Shown: piece after piece, positions 1 through 6,608 of the stretch | How the letters are laid out: each line of letters begins with the position of its first letter | Position numbering within the stretch: the first letter of the stretch is position 1 | Source: Actinomycetales bacterium | Lineage (GTDB): Bacteria; Actinomycetota; Actinomycetes; Actinomycetales; Dermatophilaceae | Assembly: GCA_016710645.1 (NCBI GenBank) | Contig: JADJVI010000028.1 | Span: forward strand, 1-11,400 | Direction: 5' to 3' | DNA: 11,400 bases | Program-made: the position numbers and the translations under genes | Notes under the pieces: generated by a model | The model's input: the letters and a program-made list of their open reading frames with translations, nothing else | Databases searched by the model: none | What the model was told of the DNA's origin: nothing

Positions 1-3000
1 CCAGACGCAGGGCGTACTGGATCGGGTAAGGCCCACCAGTCGACAGGTTGAGCACGCCGAGGTCGGGGTCGGGCTCCTTGTAGTTGGGCACCGGGGGCAC
101 GATGCCGGTCTCCAGCGCCTTGATCGCGACGACATCCTCGATGCCCGCACCCATGGCGTGGCCGGTGAAGCCCTTGGTGTTGGTGATGACGATCTTGCCG
201 GCGTTGGCGCCGAAGCAGCCACGCAGGGCGTTGATCTCTGCCGCGGCGCTGCCACCCCGGGCGGGGGTGTAGGTCTCGTGCGAGATGAAGACCATCTTGT
301 CGGCGATGTCGTCGCGGCGCAGCCCACGCTGCTCGACCTGGGAGACCAGGGTCTCCATGACGCCGCCGATGTGTCCGACATCCAGGCGCGAGCCGTGGAA
401 GGCCGAGTTGGCGATGACGGTGCCGAGCACCTCGCAGATCGGCTGCAGACCGCGCTCGCGAGCTGCCTCGGCGGACTCGACGACGAACGCGCCCGCTCCC
501 ATCCCGACGATCATCCCGTGCCGGCGCCGGTCGAACGGCGTGGCCGCGTCCTCGACGCGTTCGTCGGTCGCCGCGGCACCGGAGGCCAGGAATCCCGCGG
601 TGATCCACGGCAGCAGGTTGTCGCTGGTCGCGTCGTCAGCGGAAATGACGACCACCCGGCGGCAGCGGCCGGAGCGGATCCAGTCCTCGGCCACGGCCGC
701 GGCCTGGGTGGTGCTCGCGCAGGCGGCGTTGACCTGGGTGTTGGGGCCGCGGGCGCCGATGATCTCGGCGAACTGTGAGTGCCCCATCGACAGCGCCCGG
801 AAGAGGAAGCGCCGGTCGAACTGGAAGTTGGCCTTCTCGATGGTCTCGGTCAGCTCGGCGATGAGCGCATCGACTTCGGACAGGGCAGGGTCGCCCTGCG
901 GCAGCCGGGCGCGCAGGCCGTGCAGCGCGAGCAGGTTGTCGCGGCGGCCGCGATCGAGGGCGTAATCCTCGATGGCTTCGGCGAACCGGTCATACCCCGG
1001 GAAGGCCGACGCGAAGACGACACCGGTGTCGTCGCGCATCGACTCGGGCAGCCCCCAACGGTCGGGCAGTTGGGTGCCCAGGGTCGTGGTCTTGTAGCGC
1101 ATGACCAGCGGGATGCCCGCGTCGCGCAGCGCGTCGAAGCCCGCACCGATCGCCAGACGAGACGCGTTGTCCAGCGCTTGGTCGCGGGCGTTGTCGATGG
1201 CGAACTGCTCGACGACATCGAGCGGGGCGTGCTTGCCGGCCAGCTTGATGACATCGGCCGGGTCGTCGATGGTCTTGAACGACCCGCCACCGCTGGCGTC
1301 CTTGACCAGTCGGGTGATCCGCATGTCGGCCATCCGCTGGCGCACGTGCTGGGGCAGCGACTGGATGAACTGCTGACCGCCGAGGATCCGCGCGATGTTT
1401 TCGTCGTCGAAGGTGCGCTCCACCCCCGGCAGTCCGAGCGCCGCACCGGTGATGACGACCGGCTCGTTGGCATCCTGGGCGGGGACGTACTCCACCGTTG
1501 GTTCCGGGGCAGCAACAGGCGCCTGGTATGCCGTGCCGCCGGCTCCCGGGGCTGCTCCAGCCGCGCCGTAGTACAGGCTCATGCCCTGCTCCAGCACACC
1601 GGCGAAGAGCTTGCCGAGCTCGGTGATGACCTCGTCCGAGGTACCTGCTGAAGCACTCGCGGCGCGCGGGGCCGGAGCGACAGGCGCGGACGAGGCAGGA
1701 GCGGCAGCGGGGGCCGCAGGGGCCGCGGAGGGCGCAGCGGCAGGTGCTGCGACGGGGACCTGGACAGGGGCGAATCCGTGCCCCGCGGCATACAAACCGC
1801 ACAAGGCTTGGTTGACGGCCACGGCATCTCCGAGCTTGGGGTGGTTGGTAAAGAGCGCGAGCACGTCATCGTGCTTGCTGCCTAGGACGTCCTCGACGAA
1901 TCCGTGCAGCGCCTTCTTGGGCCCGACCTCGACGAAAACGCGAGCGCCGGCGGCATACAGGGTCTGCAGGCCCTTGACGAACTGGACCGGCGAGGCGATC
2001 TGCTTGCCGGCGAAGTCGAGCATCGTCTCGGTCGTCGCGTCGGAGGGGTAGAACTCGCCGGTGACGTTGGCGATGATCGGGAGAACTGGCGGACGCATGT
2101 CGAGGCGGCGCAGCGCGTTGCCGAACGGCACCGAGGCCTCGGCGACGATCGAGGTGTGGAAGGCGTGGCTGACCGGGATGCGGACGGCGTTCATGCCCAT
2201 GGCCAGGAAGGTCTCGACGACCTTCTCCACGGCCTTGGTGGCGCCGCCGACGACGGCCTGGGAGTAGGAGTTGATGTTGGCGATGACGACATAGCCCTCG
2301 GCCGCCGCGACGACCTTCTCGATCTCGGCCAGCGGCCCGAAGACCGCAGCCATCGCGCCGTTGTCCTCGACCGAGATGCTGGCCATCTCGCGGCCGCGGG
2401 CGCTGACCGCCTCCATGGCCGAGTCGAGCGTGAGCGACCCGGCGGCCACAAGTGCGCCGTATTCGCCGAGGCTGTGGCCCATGACCATGTCGGGCTTGAT
2501 GCCATAAGCCGCGAGCAACCGGGTGAGCGACAGGTCGGTCGCGAGCACCGCGGGTTGGGTGATCTCGGTCTGCATGAGCTGCTTGTTGGCGGCCTTGACC
2601 GCCGCCTCGTCATTGCCGTCGACGTAGATGAACGACGTGAGCGAGCGACCGAGCAACGGGGTCATGACCCGGTCGGCCTCGTCGAAGGTCGAGCGGACGA
2701 TCGGCTCGCTGGTGTGCAGTTCGCGCAGCATGTTGACGTACTGCGAGCCCTGGCCGGTGTAGAGGAAGGCCAGCTTGGGCGCGGGGCCGCGACCGAGGAA
2801 GACGCCCTGTTGACGCAGCATCTTGAAAATCGCGGGGTTGCCGCTGGCCAGGCCCTTGGCCAGCTTGTCGAGCTTGCCGGCGAGTTCCTCGGCCGAGCCG
2901 TAGTCGACGGCCACCCGCACGGGGGCATTGGCCAGCGCGGGGTCCGGAGCAGCGGGTGCCGGAGCCGTGCCGGCCTTGGCGGCAGCAAGGTGGGTCTGCA

Positions 3001-4591
3001 CCTGGGCGAGCAGGTCGGCGTCGTCGCGACCACCCAGCACGAGGGCGCCGCGCAGCGGGGTCTTGCGGGGCGCTGCCACGTATGCCGTGACCGGCGCCGA
3101 AGCGCTCGACCCGGCGGCCGCGCCCGCGCCCGGGACGTCAGCGGCGGCATACACCTTGGGGCGGGGCTTGTGGCGTCCGGGGACGTGCTCCTCGACGACG
3201 ACGTGGAAGTTGGTGCCGCCGAAACCGAAGGCGCTCACGCCACCGCGGCGGATGCCGGCCTCGGGCGTCGGCCAGGGGCGCAGCGTGGTGTTGACCGCGC
3301 AGGGGGCGGTGTCCCAGTCCACATTGGGGTTGGGGTTGACGAAGTTGAGCGAGGGCGCGAGGACCTTCTCGTGCAGCGACTTCACCATCTTGAACAGGCC
3401 AGCCGTGCCGGCCGAGGCCTTGAGGTGGCCGATGTTGGACTTCACCGAGCCCAGGGCGATCGAGCCGGGCTTGGCGCCCGCCGCCCCGAAGATCGCGGTG
3501 AGGCTCTCCAACTCGGTGGCGTCCCCGACGCTCGTGGAGGTGCCGTGCGCCTCGATCGCGCTGGCCGTCGACGGGTCGACACCGGCCCGCTCCCAGGCGC
3601 GCGCGACGGCGAGCTTCTGGCCGACCGGGTTGGGGGCGGTGATGCCCTTGCCCTTGCCGTCGGAGGAGCCCCCGACCGAGAGGATGACTGAGTAGATCTT
3701 GTCGCCGTCGCGCTCGGCGTCCTCCAGGCGCTTGAGCACGAACAGCGCCGCGCCCTCACCCATGACGAAGCCGTCGGCCCCGGCATCGAAGGGCCGGGTG
3801 CCGGTGGCCGAGAGCGCACCGATCTTGCAGAACTTCACGAAGGCGTCGACGCCCATGTTGCGGTCGATGCCGCCGGTGATGACCGCGTCGTACTGGTGGT
3901 CGTTGAGGCCGAGGATCGCGGAGTTGAGCGCGGCCAGACCGGATGCGCACGCAGCGTCGGTCGTGTAGTTGGGGCCGCGCAGGTTGAGCACGTTGGCGAT
4001 CCGGCCGGCGATGACATTGGACAACTCACCGGGCATGGTGTCCTCGGTGATCTCGAACATGTTGTCCAGGTAGCCCGCGCGGGTCTCCTCGATGATCGCC
4101 CGCTGGGCCTCGGGTGAGAGGCTGCGCAGCGTCGCGGACTCCTCCAAGCGCTTAAGCGCCTCGGGCAACTGGATGCGCATCGAGGACTTGTAGTGCTTCT
4201 CGCCGCCGATGGCGTTGCCGAGGATGACCGCGACCCGCTCGCTGTCGATCGACCAGTTCGGCCAGCCGGCGTCCATGAGCGCCCGCCGGGCCGCCGAGAG
4301 GGCCCAGCGCTGGCCCTCGTCCATCTGGGCGGCCACCGTCGGGGGGATCGGCAGGCGCCAGCGGATCGGGTCCCACTCGAACTCGCGGACCCACCCGCCG
4401 ATGATCGAGTAGGTCTTGTCCCGTGCGCTGTGGTCGGGGGAGTAGTACAGCGCCGAGTCCCACCGGTCCGGGGTCACCTCGGTGATGCAGTACCGACCGC
4501 CGGTGATATTGGCCCAGAAGGCGTCCCCGTCGGGGGCCATCGGCATGATGGCGGCGAGTCCGACTACGGCGACAGGGTTGACGTCGGTCAT
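1..4591 (-). CDS. Iterative type I polyketide/fatty-acid synthase, PfaA-like (KS-AT-linker-KS...), C-terminus beyond left edge
   Basis: A continuous open frame of 1,530 codons starts at ATG 4591-4589, with GGAAGG seven bases upstream, and has no stop before the left edge. Residues about 5-455 are a ketoacyl synthase: nucleophile C215 in DAACASG, H349 in EAHGTSTSVGD, and K384/H389 in KSNIGH. The stretch KRLEDAERDGDKIY with SDGK...APNP resembles PfaA/PUFA-synthase KS domains. Residues about 600-900 are an acyltransferase: GQGSQ at 613-617, active serine S707 in GHSLGEYGAL, and HAFH at 809-812, which in this family goes with malonyl-CoA rather than methylmalonyl-CoA. An Ala/Pro-rich linker (about 940-982) follows. 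A second KS-like domain begins near 1040, with C1291 in NAACAST, H1438 in SHETYT and K1473/H1478 in KGFTGH. No ACP with a DSL-type serine is visible between AT and the second KS; ACP and reducing domains are presumably downstream. The product is unknown; a secondary lipid or polyketide is the best guess. The domain calls are firm, the pathway is not. Confidence 0.9.
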   Translation of the reverse strand, partial: MTDVNPVAVVGLAAIMPMAPDGDAFWANITGGRYCITEVTPDRWDSALYYSPDHSARDKTYSIIGGWVREFEWDPIRWRLPIPPTVAAQMDEGQRWALSAARRALMDAGWPNWSIDSERVAVILGNAIGGEKHYKSSMRIQLPEALKRLEESATLRSLSPEAQRAIIEETRAGYLDNMFEITEDTMPGELSNVIAGRIANVLNLRGPNYTTDAACASGLAALNSAILGLNDHQYDAVITGGIDRNMGVDAFVKFCKIGALSATGTRPFDAGADGFVMGEGAALFVLKRLEDAERDGDKIYSVILSVGGSSDGKGKGITAPNPVGQKLAVARAWERAGVDPSTASAIEAHGTSTSVGDATELESLTAIFGAAGAKPGSIALGSVKSNIGHLKASAGTAGLFKMVKSLHEKVLAPSLNFVNPNPNVDWDTAPCAVNTTLRPWPTPEAGIRRGGVSAFGFGGTNFHVVVEEHVPGRHKPRPKVYAAADVPGAGAAAGSSASAPVTAYVAAPRKTPLRGALVLGGRDDADLLAQVQTHLAAAKAGTAPAPAAPDPALANAPVRVAVDYGSAEELAGKLDKLAKGLASGNPAIFKMLRQQGVFLGRGPAPKLAFLYTGQGSQYVNMLRELHTSEPIVRSTFDEADRVMTPLLGRSLTSFIYVDGNDEAAVKAANKQLMQTEITQPAVLATDLSLTRLLAAYGIKPDMVMGHSLGEYGALVAAGSLTLDSAMEAVSARGREMASISVEDNGAMAAVFGPLAEIEKVVAAAEGYVVIANINSYSQAVVGGATKAVEKVVETFLAMGMNAVRIPVSHAFHTSIVAEASVPFGNALRRLDMRPPVLPIIANVTGEFYPSDATTETMLDFAGKQIASPVQFVKGLQTLYAAGARVFVEVGPKKALHGFVEDVLGSKHDDVLALFTNHPKLGDAVAVNQALCGLYAAGHGFAPVQVPVAAPAAAPSAAPAAPAAAPASSAPVAPAPRAASASAGTSDEVITELGKLFAGVLEQGMSLYYGAAGAAPGAGGTAYQAPVAAPEPTVEYVPAQDANEPVVITGAALGLPGVERTFDDENIARILGGQQFIQSLPQHVRQRMADMRITRLVKDASGGGSFKTIDDPADVIKLAGKHAPLDVVEQFAIDNARDQALDNASRLAIGAGFDALRDAGIPLVMRYKTTTLGTQLPDRWGLPESMRDDTGVVFASAFPGYDRFAEAIEDYALDRGRRDNLLALHGLRARLPQGDPALSEVDALIAELTETIEKANFQFDRRFLFRALSMGHSQFAEIIGARGPNTQVNAACASTTQAAAVAEDWIRSGRCRRVVVISADDATSDNLLPWITAGFLASGAAATDERVEDAATPFDRRRHGMIVGMGAGAFVVESAEAARERGLQPICEVLGTVIANSAFHGSRLDVGHIGGVMETLVSQVEQRGLRRDDIADKMVFISHETYTPARGGSAAAEINALRGCFGANAGKIVITNTKGFTGHAMGAGIEDVVAIKALETGIVPPVPNYKEPDPDLGVLNLSTGGPYPIQYALRL

Positions 4592-4636
4592 GGTGGGTCC
4601 TTCCGGTGGATCCGGTCGTGCGTCACGTTCAGCGAG

Positions 4637-4656
4637 AGTCACAAGCACAAGTCACA
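4637..4656 (-). promoter_or_regulatory. Three tandem TGTG(A)CT direct repeats upstream of the synthase gene
   Basis: Read on the minus strand this stretch is TGTGACT, TGTGCT, TGTGACT back to back, ending 45 bases before the synthase ATG. Its position suits a regulator site or upstream promoter element. TGTGA resembles a half-site of CRP/GlxR-type regulators, but the copies are direct and not inverted, so no specific regulator is proposed. No convincing -10/-35 pair was identified nearby. Confidence 0.3.
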
Positions 4657-4707
4657 GCAGGTATGCCGTCCCGGCGCCCGACGTCGGTGGCGGGCTTCCG
4701 GGGTGTC

Positions 4708-4737
4708 GGGGAGAGCGGCGCTGGCGCCGCCCTCCTC
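4708..4737 (-). terminator. GC-rich imperfect hairpin after the acyl-CoA dehydrogenase gene
   Basis: GCGGCGC (4715-4721) pairs with GCGCCGC (4724-4730). Beyond one mismatch (4714/4731), pairing continues through 4708-4713 with 4732-4737, including one G-T wobble. The structure starts 27 bases after the dehydrogenase stop codon. No U tract follows, as is common for actinobacterial intrinsic terminators. The innermost two-base loop is tight, so the real loop would open by one or two pairs. Confidence 0.45.
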
Positions 4738-4763
4738 TGGTGGGGGTGAGTGGCGACGAGGGG

Positions 4764-6470
4764 TCAGCCCCGGCGGTCGTAGAGCGCGTCGGCGACGTAG
4801 TCCATGTCGGTGATGAGCCCGGCCTGGGCGGCCTGGATCGCCGCGGTGGGGATGTTGGCGACCGAGGCCACGGCGGGGCTGCCGGGGTCGGCGGCACCGG
4901 CCACCCAACGCGAGCCGTCGAGGGCCACCCGAGCTGCCGCTTCACGCGCGTAGACCCGGGCCATCGCCGCGAAGGTGTCGGCGTCGAAGCGGTGCAGGCT
5001 CTTCTCGTGGGCGCTGTCGGTCGCCGCGGCAGCGGCGCGCTGGGCGAAGACCTCGGCACCCTCACAGAAGGCGATGAGCTCGCCGAGACGGAAGAGGATG
5101 TGCTGGTTGCGAGTCAGGCGCCCGGTGCGGCAGGCCTCCAGGACGATCGCGAGGGCCTCGCAGGCCAGTCCGGCGACGTCGGCGCCGACCCGCGGGTGCT
5201 GGGCGTGCAGCCGGCGCAGCGCCGCACCCTTGTCGCGGTAGTAGCCGCCCTGGGTCTTGAGGTGCTGCTGCCAGCGGTCGCGAGCGATGGTCATCTCCAT
5301 GATCTCGGAGGTGCCCTCGTAGATCGTCGTGATCCGCACGTCGCGCTTGACCTTCTCGACGACATACGGCCGGGTGTAGCCGTAGCCGCCGTGGGCCTGG
5401 ATGGCCGCGTCGGCCGCCGCGTTGCCCGCCTCGGTGGCGAGGTACTTGGCGATCGCGCCTTCGGTGTTCATCGCGCCGTTCTGCCCCAGGCCGCGGTCGA
5501 TCTTGTCGGCGGTGTCCTCGATGAAGGCCCGCGAGGCCTCGAGCCGCACGGCGTGGGGAACGATGAGCTTGTGGGTGTAGCCCTGCTTCTCACACAGCAG
5601 GCTGCCACCCTGGACCCGGTTCATGGAGTACTGGATGGCCCGGTCGAGGGCCTCCCAGCCGCCGCCGAGGCCGAAAGCCGCCACCATGAGCCGGGTGTAG
5701 CCGAAGACCTGCTGGGCCTGCACGAGGCCGCGGCCTTCGACGCCACCGATGAGGTTGGCCGCCGGGATGCGCACATCGTCGAGGAAGAGCGCTGCGGTGT
5801 TGGACAACCGCAGGCCGTGCTTGTCCTCCGGGGGAGCAGAGCTGAACCCCTCCGCGCCCTTCTCGACGACGAACCACGACGGGCCGGCCTCGGTCTTGGC
5901 CAGGATCGTCGTGTAGTCGGCGATGGTGCCGTTGGAGATCCACTGCTTCTTGCCGTTGAGGATATATTCGACCGTCTCGCCGTCGTCGTTCTTCACCGGG
6001 GTGGCCGTGGTCTCCAGGGCGCCGAGATCCGAGCCCGCCTCGGGCTCGGTGGCGCCATAGGCGAAGACGACACCCTCGCGGGCGATGGCGCCGAGCCAGA
6101 GCTGCTTCTGCTCCTCGGTGGCGCCAACGACGATGGGATCCGAGCCGAGGAAGGTCGCGAAGACGGCCGTTGCCAGACCGATGTCCTTGCGCGCCATGAC
6201 CTCGCACACTCGGTAGGCGTCGAAGGCGCCACCGTCCATGCCGTCGTAGGCCTCGGGCACGAAGACCAGCTGCACACCGAGCTGCTCGGGGTCGGACATG
6301 GCCCGGACGATGTCCTCGGGGCAGCGGTCCTCGTGGTCGAGCTCCAGTTGCAGCTCGGGTGACATCGCCGCATCGACGAAGTCGCCGAGCGCCTCGAGCA
6401 TGAGGTTGAGGCTTTCCAGGTCCAGACCGGCACCGCCGACGTGGCTGAAGGTCTCGGTGGTCTCGCTCAT
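4764..6470 (-). CDS. Long-form acyl-CoA dehydrogenase (FadE family, about 568 aa)
   Basis: This flavoenzyme is expected to oxidise acyl-CoA to trans-2-enoyl-CoA with FAD and pass electrons to ETF in the cytoplasm. The flavin/substrate-loop signature YGATEPEAGSD lies at 138-148, WISNG at about 175, and the catalytic base is E385 in TTIYEGTSEI, the usual position for the MCAD-type glutamate. At 568 aa it is about 180 residues longer than four-domain enzymes of about 380 aa. The extra C-terminal helical segment (about 400-568) matches long dehydrogenases such as mycobacterial FadE5-type proteins (acyl-CoA dehydrogenase C-terminal-like domain). The start is ATG 6470-6468, with AAGGA seven bases upstream. 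It sits after the etfB-etfA-etfD block, separated by a hairpin, and 172 bases before the synthase gene, so it may have its own promoter. Substrate chain length cannot be read from the sequence. Involvement with the synthase product is possible but unproven. Confidence 0.95.
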   Translation of the reverse strand: MSETTETFSHVGGAGLDLESLNLMLEALGDFVDAAMSPELQLELDHEDRCPEDIVRAMSDPEQLGVQLVFVPEAYDGMDGGAFDAYRVCEVMARKDIGLATAVFATFLGSDPIVVGATEEQKQLWLGAIAREGVVFAYGATEPEAGSDLGALETTATPVKNDDGETVEYILNGKKQWISNGTIADYTTILAKTEAGPSWFVVEKGAEGFSSAPPEDKHGLRLSNTAALFLDDVRIPAANLIGGVEGRGLVQAQQVFGYTRLMVAAFGLGGGWEALDRAIQYSMNRVQGGSLLCEKQGYTHKLIVPHAVRLEASRAFIEDTADKIDRGLGQNGAMNTEGAIAKYLATEAGNAAADAAIQAHGGYGYTRPYVVEKVKRDVRITTIYEGTSEIMEMTIARDRWQQHLKTQGGYYRDKGAALRRLHAQHPRVGADVAGLACEALAIVLEACRTGRLTRNQHILFRLGELIAFCEGAEVFAQRAAAAATDSAHEKSLHRFDADTFAAMARVYAREAAARVALDGSRWVAGAADPGSPAVASVANIPTAAIQAAQAGLITDMDYVADALYDRRG

Positions 6471-6568
6471 CGTGTCGTCCTTGCGCTGGGAGAAACGGGA
6501 TCAGGCGGTCGAGCTCTTGTCGTGCAGATTCAGTTCGCAGGTCGTGCGGGCCGGCGGACCGGCGAGGT

Positions 6569-6599
6569 GCACGGCATACCAAAGCCTGGTATGCCGTGC
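6569..6599 (-). terminator. 13-bp perfect hairpin ending the etfB-etfA-etfD operon, made of two inverted GTATGCCG motifs
   Basis: GCACGGCATACCA (6569-6581) is the exact reverse complement of 6587-6599, with a five-base loop AAGCC (6582-6586). It begins 9 bases after the stop codon of the Fe-S oxidoreductase, where a terminator is expected. No T-rich tract follows on the minus strand. Each arm carries one copy of the iterated 8-mer described separately, an arrangement also known for Neisseria and Haemophilus uptake sequences doubling as terminators. Confidence 0.7.
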
Positions 6600-6608
6600 G
6601 GCTGGCAG

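Noticed and set aside
1480..1780. A possible ACP in the Ala/Pro-rich stretch between AT and the second KS
   Set aside because: The non-repetitive part is only about 55 residues and has no GxDS/DSL phosphopantetheine serine motif.
1904..3691. Long plus-strand open frame (595 codons)
   Set aside because: It is antisense to the clearly recognisable AT/KS region. The translation is low-complexity, rich in Arg/Gly/Asp/His/Val, with no domain signatures. Long antisense frames are expected in high-GC coding DNA.
4482..6362. Plus-strand open frame (626 codons) opposite the acyl-CoA dehydrogenase
   Set aside because: It is a shadow of a strongly conserved minus-strand gene, and its own translation carries no recognisable motif.
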